64,000 nt of DNA, from positions 248,001-312,000 of the forward strand of contig NZ_CP119520.1 of assembly GCF_029223865.1 (NCBI RefSeq), in the 5' to 3' direction. This document shows positions 8,917 to 18,093 of this stretch, piece by piece (within the stretch, counting starts at the first letter, position 1; every line of letters starts with the position of its first letter). The stretch is from Telluria mixta. GTDB lineage: Bacteria > Pseudomonadota > Gammaproteobacteria > Burkholderiales > Burkholderiaceae_D. The translations under genes and the position numbers were made by a program. The notes beneath the pieces are model-generated. The model saw only the letters and a list, made by a program, of their open reading frames with translations, was not told where the DNA came from and did not search any database.

Positions 8917-8964
8917 TCAGCGGCGCCACCAGGTGAGAACAGGATGTGGATACGAAAAATTCAT
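8917..8964 (-). CDS. Possible trpS leader peptide with tandem Trp codons
   Basis: A 15-codon reading frame, MNFSYPHPVLTWWRR then TGA, ends 33 bases before the attenuator hairpin. Two adjacent UGG codons sit four codons from the end, as in classical trp leader peptides. A longer in-frame start lies upstream (MAPNWQKS..., at about 9055). I see no clear Shine-Dalgarno for either start, which lowers confidence. Stalling at the Trp codons would free downstream RNA from the GCCGC/GCGGC hairpin at the end of this frame. Confidence 0.4.
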   Translation of the reverse strand: MNFSYPHPVLTWWRR

Positions 8965-9100
8965 GGATGGCATGGTTGCAGGTTGACGCGTCGCTGTCAA
9001 CCGCCACCGCTCGAAAGCCAAAACGCTTCCCCGACTTTTTTGCCAGTTCGGGGCCATGCTGGATTTTTTGTTGCAATAAAACTAACAACATTGGTGAATT

Positions 9101-11362
9101 ATGGATTCTACGAAGAGCACGAACAGCCACGCCCGCCCTCTCGAACTGTGGGGCGGCCTCGAATGCACCGTCAACCGCGTCCGCGACGATTACTTCCACC
9201 AGCTCGACCGTAACGGCCACGCCACCCGGGCCGACGACATCGACCGTTTCGCCTCCCTCGGCATCCGCGCCATCCGCTACCCCATCCTGTGGGAGCGCAC
9301 CGCACCGGACGGCATCCATGCCGCCGACTGGAGCTGGCCCGACGAGCGCCTGAATGCACTCCGCGCCCACGGTGTCACACCGATCGCCGGCCTGATCCAC
9401 CACGGCAGCGGCCCACGCCACACGAGCCTCGTCGACCCCGCGTTCGCGGAGCAGCTGGCGGAATACGCCGGCGCCGTGGCCGCGCGCTATCCATGGATCG
9501 AGTACTACACCCCCGTCAACGAACCGTGCACGACGGCGCGCTTCGCGGGCCTGTACGGCGTGTGGTATCCGCACGGCCGCGACGACCGCACGTTCGTGCA
9601 GGCCCTGCTGAACCAGTGCCGCGCCGTGGTCCTCTCGATGCGCGCCATCCGCGCCGTCAACCCGAACGCGAAACTCGTGCAGACCGACGACCTGGGCAAG
9701 ACCTACAGCACGCCCGAGATGGCCAAAGTCGCCGAGTTCTACAACGAGCGCCGCTGGCTCGCGTGGGACCTGCTGTGCGGCATGGTCGGTCCCGAGCACG
9801 CGCTGTGGTCGTATCTGACGAAGACCGGGATTCCGGCCGAGGAGTTCCTGTGGTTCCGCGACAACCCGTGCCCGCCGGACGTCATCGGCGTCAATTACTA
9901 CGTCACGAGCGAGCGCTGGCTCGACCACCGTCCGGATCGCTATCCGGCGCACCACCGCGGCGTGGCCGACGGCATCCCGTGCGCCGACATCGAAGCCTCG
10001 CGCGCGCTCGCGACGCCCACGGCCGGCATCGCCCCGCTGCTGCATGAGATCTGGGACCGGTACCATATCCCGCTCGCCGTCACCGAAGCCCACATCGACG
10101 CCAACCGCGAAGATCAATTGCGCTGGCTGCTGGAGATCTGGGAAGCGGGCAAGGAAGTGCGCGCGAACGGTGTCGACCTGCGCGCCGTCACCGTCTGGTC
10201 GCTGCTGGGCTCGTTCGACTGGAACAGCCTCGTCACCTGCAACAACGGTTATTACGAGCCGGGCCCGTTCGACGTGCGCGCGCCGGAACCCCGTGCGACT
10301 GCCGTCGCGCGCATGATGCGGGAACTGTCTGCCGGCGCGCCACTGTCGCACCCGGTGCTGCGCGGCCAGGGCTGGTGGCGCCGGCCGGGCCGCTGGCTGT
10401 GCACGCCCGTCGCGACACCCGATGCGCTGACGTCGATCACGGCCGACGGCCACACGCTCGTCGGCAAGGATGCCGCACCGATTCTCATCACCGGTGCGAC
10501 GGGCACGCTGGGCCGCGCGTTCGCCCGCATCTGCCGCAAGCGCAACCTCGCGTACCGCCTGCTGTCGCGTCAGGACATGGACATCACGGATCCGGCCTCC
10601 GTCGACCGCGCGCTCGATACATACCGGCCCTGGGCCGTCGTCAACACGGCCGGCTACGTGCGCGTGGACGATGCCGAGCGCGACGCGGAGCGCTGCTTCC
10701 GCGAGAACGCGATCGGCCCGGCGATCCTGGCCGCCGCCTGCGCCCGCCACGGCGTGCACCTGACGACGTTCTCCAGCGACCTCGTGTTCGACGGCGCACT
10801 GGACCGGCCGTACGTCGAGAGCGACACCGTCGCCCCGCTCAACGTCTACGGCCGCAGCAAGGCCGAGGCCGAGCTGCGCGTGCAGGACAAGCACCCGGGC
10901 GCCCTCGTCGTGCGCACGAGCGCCTTCTTCGGCCCATGGGACAAGTACAACTTCGTCACGCTGGCGCTGCAGGCGCTGGAGCGTGGCGAACCGTTCCGCG
11001 CCGCGCGCGACATGGCCGTGTCACCGACCTACGTGCCCGACCTCGTGCATGCCTGCCTCGACCTCGCGATCGACGGCGAGTCCGGTGTCTGGCACCTGGC
11101 CAACGTCGGCACGCTGACGTGGGCCGAGCTGGCCGAACAGGCGGCCGCGCGGGCCGGTGTGGATGCGAGCCGGCTGGAAGCCGTGTCGACGGAGTCGTAC
11201 GGCTTCGCGGCGGCGCGGCCGCGCTTCACGGGGCTGCACAGCGAACGGGGGATCCTGCTGCCGTCGCTGGACCATGCGCTGGGGCGCTATCTGGAACTGC
11301 GCAACGAGATCGACCAGGAGATGGAGGAAGTGATCCTCATGGCGGAGAGTCGGCAGGCATAA
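9101..11362 (+). CDS. Fusion of GH1 glycosidase-like domain and RmlD-type sugar-nucleotide reductase
   Basis: A 753-residue two-domain protein. Residues 15-415 are a GH1 (beta-glucosidase-like) TIM barrel with the acid/base in VNEP (E141) and a candidate nucleophile in VTEAH (E329); the usual TENG is altered to TEAH. Residues 459-745 are an extended SDR of the dTDP-4-dehydrorhamnose reductase (RmlD) type, with GATGTLG at 465-471, FSSDLVF and the YGRSK active-site YxxxK. No signal peptide, so cytoplasmic. Such fusions occur in several proteobacteria as predicted oxidoreductases of polysaccharide metabolism, but the reaction is unknown. It stands alone between trpS (divergent) and an antiporter gene. 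The gap from 8800 to 9100 otherwise holds only the trpS leader. Confidence 0.85.
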   Translation: MDSTKSTNSHARPLELWGGLECTVNRVRDDYFHQLDRNGHATRADDIDRFASLGIRAIRYPILWERTAPDGIHAADWSWPDERLNALRAHGVTPIAGLIHHGSGPRHTSLVDPAFAEQLAEYAGAVAARYPWIEYYTPVNEPCTTARFAGLYGVWYPHGRDDRTFVQALLNQCRAVVLSMRAIRAVNPNAKLVQTDDLGKTYSTPEMAKVAEFYNERRWLAWDLLCGMVGPEHALWSYLTKTGIPAEEFLWFRDNPCPPDVIGVNYYVTSERWLDHRPDRYPAHHRGVADGIPCADIEASRALATPTAGIAPLLHEIWDRYHIPLAVTEAHIDANREDQLRWLLEIWEAGKEVRANGVDLRAVTVWSLLGSFDWNSLVTCNNGYYEPGPFDVRAPEPRATAVARMMRELSAGAPLSHPVLRGQGWWRRPGRWLCTPVATPDALTSITADGHTLVGKDAAPILITGATGTLGRAFARICRKRNLAYRLLSRQDMDITDPASVDRALDTYRPWAVVNTAGYVRVDDAERDAERCFRENAIGPAILAAACARHGVHLTTFSSDLVFDGALDRPYVESDTVAPLNVYGRSKAEAELRVQDKHPGALVVRTSAFFGPWDKYNFVTLALQALERGEPFRAARDMAVSPTYVPDLVHACLDLAIDGESGVWHLANVGTLTWAELAEQAAARAGVDASRLEAVSTESYGFAAARPRFTGLHSERGILLPSLDHALGRYLELRNEIDQEMEEVILMAESRQA

Positions 11363-11415
11363 AGGCGGGGCGCGTTAGAATTGCCGGGGTGACCATCCGA
11401 TAAAGGTTCTACCCC

Positions 11416-13197
11416 GTGCAAGAGCAACACGCCTTCCCCTTCCTGCGCGAAATCCTGCTGTTCCTCGCCCTTGCCGGCATCCTGATCCCGCTGCTGCAGC
11501 GCCTGCGCATCAACCAGGTGCTGGGCTTCCTCGCCGTCGGCGCCCTCCTCGGCCCGTTCGGGCTCGGGCGCATGGCGCAGGATTTCGCCCCGCTCGGGCT
11601 GTTCACCTTTCCCAACAACGACAACGTCGCCATGCTGGCCGAGCTGGGCGTGCTGTTCCTCATGTTCATGATCGGCCTGGAGCTCTCGGCCGCGCGCCTG
11701 TGGGCCATGCGGCGCTGGGTGTTCGGCACCGGCAGCGCGCAGGTCGTGCTGTGCGCGGCGCTGATCGGCGGCGCGGCGTATCTGTTCCTCGACCGCCGGC
11801 TCGATGCGGCGCTCGTGCTGGGCCTCGTGCTGTCGCTGTCGTCGACGGCCGTCGTGATGCAGTTGCTGGCCGAGAGCCAGCGCACCGCGAGTCCCCTCGG
11901 CCAGGCCGCGTTCGCCGTGCTGATGCTGCAGGACCTGGCCGTCGTGCCGATCCTGATCCTGATCGGGGCGCTCGGCAACAATGACGGTGACGGCGCGAAC
12001 GTGGCGGTAATCGCCCTGCTCGCGATGGCCAAGGCGGCCATCGCCATCGCCCTCATCTACCTCATCGGCGGCAAGGTCGTGCACCCGCTGTTCCGTGCGT
12101 TTGCCCGCCACCGCCAGCCGGACGTGTTCATGGCCCTGATCCTGCTGTCGACATTCGGCATCGCCGCGCTGTCGCACCTGGCCGGCCTGTCGATGGCGCT
12201 GGGCGCGCTGATCGCGGGCCTCCTCCTCGCCGAAACGGAATTCAAGCACGAGGTCGAGCTGATGGTCGAACCGTTCAAGGGCCTGCTCATGGGGCTGTTC
12301 TTCATGACAGTCGGCATGGGCATGGACGCGCTGCAGATCCTGCACGCGCCGCTGTGGCTCGCGTGCGCGGTATCCGGCCTCGTGCTGTTGAAGGGCCTCG
12401 TCATCACGCCGCTGCTGCGCCTCGGCGGCCTGCCGTGGGGCCGCGCGATCGAAGGCGGCCTGCTGCTGGGCCAGGGCGGCGAATTCGCGTTCATCGTGAT
12501 CGGCTACGCGGTCGCGTCGAAGCTGCTGGACGGCGCCCTCGGCGCGCGCGTGATGCTGGCCGTCGGCCTGTCGCTGTTCATCACGCCGCTGCTGGCGCGG
12601 ATCGGGCATGCGATCGGCGAGCGCTCGGCCGCGGAAGCCCAGGGCGCCGCGGCGCACCTCGCCGACGACGAACTCGAAGCGGCACGGGGCCGCGTGATCA
12701 TCGCCGGTTTCGGACGCGTGGGCCAGCAACTGGCCAAGCTGCTCGCTGCCCAGGAGATCCGCTACGTCGCGTTCGAGAACGATGCGAAGCTCGTGTCGAA
12801 GCTGCACGCCGACGGGGTGCCGGTTTTTTTCGGCAACGCGGCGCGCCCGGAACTGCTGCGCCGCGTGCATGCGGACGAAGCGCCCGCGATCGTGCTGACG
12901 ATGGACCATCCCGCATCGGCCATGCAGGCCGTGCGCGGCATCCGGCGCGAGTTCCCGCACGTGCAGCTGTATGCGCGCTCGCGCGACGAAAAACATGCGC
13001 GCGCCCTCAAGCGGGCCGGCGCCAACGTCGTCGTGCCGGAAACGCTGGAAGCGAGCCTGCAGCTGTCGGCCTTCGTGCTCGAAGGGATGGGACTCGACGA
13101 GCGCATGGTCGACGACATCGTCGACCGCGAGCGCGATGCGTTCGCCGCCGCGCTGGACGATGCCCGCGAGCGGGAGCGCGACGAACGCGACGTATAA
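11416..13197 (+). CDS. KefC-type cation:proton antiporter (CPA2) with TrkA-N domain
   Basis: A 593-residue inner-membrane transporter. About twelve transmembrane segments fill residues 10-400 (for example EILLFLALAGILIPLL, LAELGVLFLMFMIGLEL and LQDLAVVPILILIGAL). A Rossmann RCK/TrkA-N domain follows, with RVIIAGFGRVGQQLAKLL near residue 420. This is the layout of glutathione-regulated K+ efflux (KefB/KefC) and related Na+/H+ antiporters. The start is GTG at 11416; no better ATG is in frame nearby. KefF or KefG is not adjacent, so glutathione control is not assured. The acidic/arginine-rich tail (DDARERERDERDV) is typical of family tails. Confidence 0.9.
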   Translation: MQEQHAFPFLREILLFLALAGILIPLLQRLRINQVLGFLAVGALLGPFGLGRMAQDFAPLGLFTFPNNDNVAMLAELGVLFLMFMIGLELSAARLWAMRRWVFGTGSAQVVLCAALIGGAAYLFLDRRLDAALVLGLVLSLSSTAVVMQLLAESQRTASPLGQAAFAVLMLQDLAVVPILILIGALGNNDGDGANVAVIALLAMAKAAIAIALIYLIGGKVVHPLFRAFARHRQPDVFMALILLSTFGIAALSHLAGLSMALGALIAGLLLAETEFKHEVELMVEPFKGLLMGLFFMTVGMGMDALQILHAPLWLACAVSGLVLLKGLVITPLLRLGGLPWGRAIEGGLLLGQGGEFAFIVIGYAVASKLLDGALGARVMLAVGLSLFITPLLARIGHAIGERSAAEAQGAAAHLADDELEAARGRVIIAGFGRVGQQLAKLLAAQEIRYVAFENDAKLVSKLHADGVPVFFGNAARPELLRRVHADEAPAIVLTMDHPASAMQAVRGIRREFPHVQLYARSRDEKHARALKRAGANVVVPETLEASLQLSAFVLEGMGLDERMVDDIVDRERDAFAAALDDARERERDERDV

Positions 13198-13232
13198 TCC
13201 GCGCCGAGAACAACTCATCAATCGGAGACAAG

Positions 13233-14501
13233 ATGGCAGTTAATCCGAACGGACCACACGAAGGTCCGGACAATCGCCTGCAGGGCGCGCTGGGCCACAT
13301 CCGCGTGCTCGACCTGTCGCGCGTGCTGGCCGGGCCGTGGTGCTCGCAGAATCTCGCCGACCTCGGCGCCGACATCATCAAGATCGAGCGCCCGGGCGCC
13401 GGCGACGATACGCGCGCCTGGGGGCCGCCGTACGCGCCCGACGCCGAAGGCCGGCCCACTACCGAAGCCGCCTACTACCTGTCGGCGAACCGCGGCAAGC
13501 GTTCCCTGACGGTCGACATCGCGAGCGGGCCAGGCCAGGCACTGCTGCGCGAACTGGTGCGCCATTGCGATGTCGTGATCGAGAACTTCAAGGTCGGCCA
13601 CCTCAAGCGCTACGGCCTCGATTACGACACGCTGAAAGCCATCAAGCCGGACCTCGTGTACTGCTCGATCACGGGCTTCGGCCAGGACGGACCGTACGCG
13701 CACCGCGCCGGCTACGACTTCCTGATCCAGGGCATGGGCGGGCTGATGTCCGTGACGGGCGAGCGCGATGACCTGCCGGGTGGCGGTCCGCAGAAAGTGG
13801 GCGTCGCGCTGACGGACCTGATGACGGGCATGTACGCGACCGTCGCCGTGCTCGCCGCGCTGACCCACCGCGACCGCACCGGCGAAGGCCAGCACATCGA
13901 CATGGCCCTGCTGGACACGCAGGTCGCGATGCTGGCGAACGTCGGCAGCAATTACCTGGCCAGCGGCAAGCGGCCGAAGCGCTGGGGCAATGCGCACGCC
14001 AACATCGTGCCGTACCAGACGTTCGCGTGCAGCGACGGCCACATCATCGTCGCCGCCGGCAACGACGGCCAGTACCAGAAATTCGTCGAAGCGGGCGGAC
14101 GCCCGGAACTGGCGCGCGATCCGCGCTTCGCGACGAACCCGATGCGCGTGCAGAACCGCGACGTGCTCGTGCCCCTGCTCGCGGACATGGTGCGAGAGCG
14201 GCCGCGCGCGGAATGGATCGCGATGCTGGAAGCCGTGGGTGTGCCGTGCGGTCCGATCAACGACCTGGACGAGGTGTTCGCCAACGAGCAGGTCCGCGCG
14301 CGCGGCATGGAGATCGCGCTGCCGCATCCGACCGCCGGACAGGTGAAACTGGTGCGCAGCCCGATGCGCATGTCGGCCACACCGGCGACGAGCGCCAAGG
14401 CGCCGCCGCTGCTGGGCGAGCACACGGAGGAAGTCCTGCGCGACGTGCTGGGCAAGAGCGATGAAGAGATCGCTGCGCTGCGCGCGGGCGGGGTCGTATG
14501 A
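13233..14501 (+). CDS. CaiB/BaiF family CoA-transferase
   Basis: A 422-residue class III CoA-transferase, moving CoA between acyl-CoA and a carboxylic acid. GHIRVLDLSRVLAGPWCSQNLADLGADIIKIERP is the N-terminal family signature and the catalytic Asp is in the GQHIDMALLDTQVAM region. The ATG at 13233 follows ATCGGAGACA. The stop overlaps the next gene by four bases (ATGA), implying translational coupling with the MORN protein. The substrate cannot be told; formyl-CoA:oxalate and succinyl-CoA types share this architecture. Confidence 0.9.
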   Translation: MAVNPNGPHEGPDNRLQGALGHIRVLDLSRVLAGPWCSQNLADLGADIIKIERPGAGDDTRAWGPPYAPDAEGRPTTEAAYYLSANRGKRSLTVDIASGPGQALLRELVRHCDVVIENFKVGHLKRYGLDYDTLKAIKPDLVYCSITGFGQDGPYAHRAGYDFLIQGMGGLMSVTGERDDLPGGGPQKVGVALTDLMTGMYATVAVLAALTHRDRTGEGQHIDMALLDTQVAMLANVGSNYLASGKRPKRWGNAHANIVPYQTFACSDGHIIVAAGNDGQYQKFVEAGGRPELARDPRFATNPMRVQNRDVLVPLLADMVRERPRAEWIAMLEAVGVPCGPINDLDEVFANEQVRARGMEIALPHPTAGQVKLVRSPMRMSATPATSAKAPPLLGEHTEEVLRDVLGKSDEEIAALRAGGVV

Positions 14502-15370
14502 AGACCGCGGCCGCGTTGCTGCTCCTCGTGCTTGGGGCGCCGGCGCCTCTGCTGGCGCAGGTCGAAGGCGAGCTGCGCTTTCCGGACGGCACGCTGTACA
14601 AGGGCACGCTCAAAGATGGCGTTCCCGACGGGCGGGGCTATTTCCAGTACCCGAGCGGCACGCAATACGAAGGCGAAGTGCGGATGGGCGAGCGCACCGG
14701 CATGGGCGAAGCCTTGTACGCCAACGGCAACGATTACAAGGGCGAGTTCAGGAACGGCCGCCCCGACGGCACCGGCACGATGGCCTGGATACTCGGCGGG
14801 CGCTACGAGGGCGGCTGGAAGGATGGCGAGCCGAGTGGGCCGGGCAAGATCGTTTACGCGGGCAGCCCGGGGCGCGAAGTGGCCGTGCAGGACGGACGCG
14901 AACCGGGCCGGGAGCGCCCTGCCGCCCTGGACCCGTCATATACGGTCAAGCGGGATCACGCGAGCGTGGGCACGATGCTCCGGCGCGACGCGGCGCGCAA
15001 TATCCCGGTACCGCCTGACCGGAGCTACAAGGAATTGTCGCCGGAACAGAAGGCAGAGGTCGCCCGGTGGTATCCGGCACTGGCGCCGGGGGACGAGCCG
15101 CCGTATCCCGTCAAGGGCCCCGCCGAGTTCTACAAGGCGATGGCGCGCGTCGTCAGCAAGACGCTCGAGCAAGGCGAAATCACCGTGTACGTGCTGGTCG
15201 GTACGGACGGCAAGGCACGCAGCGTCAGGGCAATCGGCCTGGACGACCCCGAAGCACGCAAGATCGTCGCGACGGTGGCCGGCCTCGTCCAGTACAAGCC
15301 CGCCGTCTGCGCCGGCCAGCCGTGCGAGATGATGTATCCCTATCGCCTCAAGCTGACGCTGGAACCCTGA
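14498..15370 (+). CDS. Exported MORN-repeat protein with TonB-C-like C terminus
   Basis: A 290-residue protein with a signal peptide (1-21, ending LLAQ). Residues 25-115 contain about four MORN repeats of the form YKGTLKDGVPDGRGYF, YEGEVRMGERTGMGEA, YKGEFRNGRPDGTGTM and YEGGWKDGEPSGPGKI. Residues 195-290 include VYVLVGTDGKARSVRAIGLDDPEARKIV, resembling the C-terminal domain of TonB-type proteins, and a Cys pair (VCAGQPCEM). It begins inside the stop of the CoA-transferase gene. Probably periplasmic; the role is unknown. Confidence 0.8.
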   Translation: MKTAAALLLLVLGAPAPLLAQVEGELRFPDGTLYKGTLKDGVPDGRGYFQYPSGTQYEGEVRMGERTGMGEALYANGNDYKGEFRNGRPDGTGTMAWILGGRYEGGWKDGEPSGPGKIVYAGSPGREVAVQDGREPGRERPAALDPSYTVKRDHASVGTMLRRDAARNIPVPPDRSYKELSPEQKAEVARWYPALAPGDEPPYPVKGPAEFYKAMARVVSKTLEQGEITVYVLVGTDGKARSVRAIGLDDPEARKIVATVAGLVQYKPAVCAGQPCEMMYPYRLKLTLEP

Positions 15371-15404
15371 ACGCCACGGCAAGGGCCGTGGCGGTTTCAG
15401 ACAA

Positions 15405-15725
15405 TCAGTGGATCTTGTGCTTCAGGTCCGACAGTTCGGCGTGCACGCGGGTGACGGCGGCCTCCAGGTGGGCGGGCATCGTCGGCAGCGAGCGGCTGAT
15501 GCGCTTGGCTTCGTCGCCCATGTCTTCCAGGCTGTCCACGCATTGCTGGATGCGCTGCTGGTCGTTCGACTGCATCACGCTCTGCGCCTGCTTGGCTTCG
15601 CGCGACAGTTTTTCGATGCAATCGCGGATCTCGTTGGGCGCATCCTGCTGACAGGCCTGCTGGGCTTCCTGAATGGTTTGCTGAATATGAGTGAATCGCT
15701 GCTGGATTTCGTTCGCTTGCAACAT
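15405..15725 (-). CDS. Small coiled-coil protein, 106 residues, hypothetical
   Basis: The start at 15725 (MLQANEIQQRFTH) is fixed by an AAGGAG site seven bases upstream; a longer frame to 15821 lacks one. The protein is almost entirely helical with heptad-like Gln, Glu and Lys (IQEAQQACQQDAPNEIRDCIEKLSREAKQAQ...) and two Cys-bearing segments. No membrane or export signal. It resembles small proteins common in Oxalobacteraceae without known function. Confidence 0.72.
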   Translation of the reverse strand: MLQANEIQQRFTHIQQTIQEAQQACQQDAPNEIRDCIEKLSREAKQAQSVMQSNDQQRIQQCVDSLEDMGDEAKRISRSLPTMPAHLEAAVTRVHAELSDLKHKIH

Positions 15726-15873
15726 GACGTACTCCTTGCATTGATGGCTCGTGTCCACATCCGCTGGGGGGATGCGGGGCTGGGACGTCATGGTAGTCCT
15801 GTTGGGAATCGGGGGGCGCACGAACCGTATTGACGAGCTCAGCGCCTCGCCCCCGAATTGCCGGATTTGATGA

Positions 15874-16773
15874 CTACGGATACTCCGCGTCGATCTCGGA
15901 GCCCGCGTAGTTTTCGAGCTCCACGAACAGCTCCTTCAGCGGCACCTTGCCCGCGATGTTCTGCAGGAGGATGCTGTTGCGGTAGCTCTGGATGCGGTCC
16001 GCGATGATGGCCTGGTGCGGTGCCGGGATATGCGCCAGCAGCGCCGCCCAGCCCGCGTCGAAGTCCGGCTTGCCCTTGCGGACGGTCTGCACGAAGCGCT
16101 CGAATTCCTTCTGCCCCGTGCGCGCGACGATGCGTCCGCCGCCCTCGACGCCGAAGATGATCGCCAGCGCGATCACGCCTTCCGCGTTCAGGTCCGGATC
16201 CTTGACGGGGCCTTCCCAGTGGTGCCGGCGCAGCCACTGCGCGGCGCGCACGACGGCCTGCACGTCCTGGCGCTGCTTCAGCTGGCCCAGGTAGCGCTCG
16301 TAGCCGGACCACGTCTCGCCCGGATCGGCCGTGCAGATGTCGACGAACAGTTCCTTCAGGCGCCGCGCCGAGTACACGGGGTCATTGTCGAACTCCCCGA
16401 TCAGAGTGTCTTCCGGCAGCGCCGCAAGTTCGCGGATCAGGCGGAAGCCCTGCTGGAACACGAACTCCGCGCCCTCGTCCAGCAGCACGTCGAGCGCGTC
16501 CAGGTCGCCCTGCGCGTCGTCCGTCTCGACCAGGTGCTCTAGCCCCAGCGACACGCAGCCGATGCTCAGGAGCTGCGCGCGCTGGATGCCTTCGGCCGTG
16601 CGGTCGTTGGTGAACTTCTCGGCCACCATCGCCGTGATGCCGGCCAGTTCGTCGGCCAGGCCGGCCGCCTCGTCGGTATTGGCATTCCCGGGAATCAGCC
16701 GGATCGCGCGGATCAGCCGGGGCAGTTTTTCGATGACGATTGCCGGCAGCATCGATGCGCTCGTCCCCGTCAC
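15874..16773 (-). CDS. Hypothetical protein, last gene of the J-domain operon (299 residues)
   Basis: The chosen start is the GTG at 16773, whose bases overlap the stop of the preceding gene (GTGA), a sign of translational coupling; an ATG at 16752 (MLPAIVIEKLP) is the alternative. The product is soluble and helical, with acidic runs (VETDDAQGDLDALDVLLDEGAEF), an Asp-rich centre (GEFDNDPVYSARRLKELFVDICTADPGETW) and no recognised domain. Because it is coupled to the genes upstream and to a J-domain protein, it may be a client or partner of that system. Confidence 0.75.
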   Translation of the reverse strand: MTGTSASMLPAIVIEKLPRLIRAIRLIPGNANTDEAAGLADELAGITAMVAEKFTNDRTAEGIQRAQLLSIGCVSLGLEHLVETDDAQGDLDALDVLLDEGAEFVFQQGFRLIRELAALPEDTLIGEFDNDPVYSARRLKELFVDICTADPGETWSGYERYLGQLKQRQDVQAVVRAAQWLRRHHWEGPVKDPDLNAEGVIALAIIFGVEGGGRIVARTGQKEFERFVQTVRKGKPDFDAGWAALLAHIPAPHQAIIADRIQSYRNSILLQNIAGKVPLKELFVELENYAGSEIDAEYP

Positions 16774-17552
16774 GAGAAGATGTCCGTGCCCATGCTGCGG
16801 CGGCCGCTGCGGCGCTGCAGGCTGCGGACGGACGGCACCTGCTTGCGCAGGCGGTACAGCAGTTCGCGCGTGCCGCGCTGCTGGAATTCCGTCTCTTCGT
16901 CCGGATCGTCCGGCAACTCGACGTCCGCGAGGTCGGCCGTGTTGCGGTATTCCGGGAACAGTTCCAGCAGCGAACGCTGCCAGCCGTCCTCGCTGGCCTT
17001 GGCCAGGTCGACGGCGAGCGGCACGATGTCGCTGTCGGACGTCGTGTGCACGTTGATGTGCGGGCCGCGGTTGTTGATCTCGCCGGCCACTTCGAGGATC
17101 TCGCGCGGCGCCAGCGACCACACGATGGCGAACGCCGTCGCGCCGTAGTCGGTGGCCGTCGCTTCTGCCAGCAGGTCGTGGCGGCGGTCCTCGTCATCCG
17201 TCGCGTAGACGATGCCGTGGATATGGTTGAACAGGTTTTCCGCGATGCGCTCGGGGTCGTCCTCGATCATGTCGTCCGGCCAGGTGGCGGCGAGGTAGGC
17301 GAGACTTTCGGCCCACGCCTTCGGCGGCACCAGCAAGGTCGCGACCGACGTCTTGGCGCCGTCGAAGCCGGCCAGGTGCAGCGCCGTCACTTGCGGGGGG
17401 AGTGTCGACAGCACCTCGGCCACGGCGTAGTCGCCATGTTCGTCGGCAGCCTGCGACAGCGCCTCTTCGGCGTGCTGCAGCGAACCGGCCAGCACGAGTT
17501 CGCCGACCTGCTTGGTCAGCGCGGGCAGGTTGGATTTGGATTCGTCGCTCAT
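16770..17552 (-). CDS. Hypothetical protein, third gene of the J-domain operon (260 residues)
   Basis: A soluble, acidic, mainly helical protein starting MSDESKSNLPALTKQVGELV. No known domain is seen. A Pro/Asp/Glu-rich segment (VELPDDPDEETEFQQRG) precedes a basic C-terminal tail (RLRKQVPSVRSLQRRSGRRS). Its start overlaps the previous stop by four bases and its own stop overlaps the next start by four, so these genes are translated as a unit. Confidence 0.75.
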   Translation of the reverse strand: MSDESKSNLPALTKQVGELVLAGSLQHAEEALSQAADEHGDYAVAEVLSTLPPQVTALHLAGFDGAKTSVATLLVPPKAWAESLAYLAATWPDDMIEDDPERIAENLFNHIHGIVYATDDEDRRHDLLAEATATDYGATAFAIVWSLAPREILEVAGEINNRGPHINVHTTSDSDIVPLAVDLAKASEDGWQRSLLELFPEYRNTADLADVELPDDPDEETEFQQRGTRELLYRLRKQVPSVRSLQRRSGRRSMGTDIFS

Positions 17553-18064
17553 TCGCGCTCACCTCCGTCCTGGTCGAACAGCTGGGTGAAGTCGTCGCCC
17601 GCTGCCGTTTCGTCGAGTTCCTCGTCGTCGCCCTCGTCGTCCCGGGCAAGCTGGTCGAGCGACTGGTCGTCGTCTTCCCAGCGGGCCTGGTTCTTGTACA
17701 GGAACGCCGTCACGATGGCCTGGCGCGCCAGTTCCGGATGGTTGTCGCAGATGGCGGCATACATCGCCTTGCCCTCGTCGTCGCCGTCGCAGTTGGCCAT
17801 GGCAAAGACCTTCGCCGGATCGCCGCCTTCGTAGTCGTAGGCTTCGCGGATCAGGCCCTTCGGGTCCGTGAAGCGGATGCGGTCGACGAGCGCGAACGCC
17901 ATCATGTTGACGTCGTCGAGGCCGTCGCCGTTGGCGTATTCGGACACGAGGGCCTGCACCATCATGTCGTAGTTCTTGCGGTTGGGCGGGTCACCCAGGG
18001 TGCCTTCGATCTGGCCTTCCAGCTCGCGCGACTGGAAGGCGAACTCCGGATGTACTTTTTTCAT
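17549..18064 (-). CDS. Hypothetical acidic protein, second gene of the J-domain operon (171 residues)
   Basis: Starts MKKVHPEFAFQSRELEGQ at 18064, 29 bases after the J-domain gene. The centre (KNYDMMVQALVSEYANGDGLDDVNMMAFALVDRIRF) is helical. The last 45 residues are very acidic (WEDDDQSLDQLARDDEGDDEELDE). No signal peptide or known domain. The acidic tail could serve in protein binding; that is a guess. Confidence 0.75.
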   Translation of the reverse strand: MKKVHPEFAFQSRELEGQIEGTLGDPPNRKNYDMMVQALVSEYANGDGLDDVNMMAFALVDRIRFTDPKGLIREAYDYEGGDPAKVFAMANCDGDDEGKAMYAAICDNHPELARQAIVTAFLYKNQARWEDDDQSLDQLARDDEGDDEELDETAAGDDFTQLFDQDGGERE

Positions 18065-18093
18065 GATTGACTCGTATTCTGTTGGATGCGTAT

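Noticed and set aside
8800..9100. T-box riboswitch in the trpS leader
   Set aside because: No T-box sequence or specifier-loop architecture is visible and T-boxes are mainly a Gram-positive feature; leader-peptide attenuation fits better.
8900..13221. Long minus-strand frames antisense to the GH1-RmlD fusion and the antiporter
   Set aside because: Composition is that of complementary GC-rich codons and the plus strand carries recognised proteins throughout.
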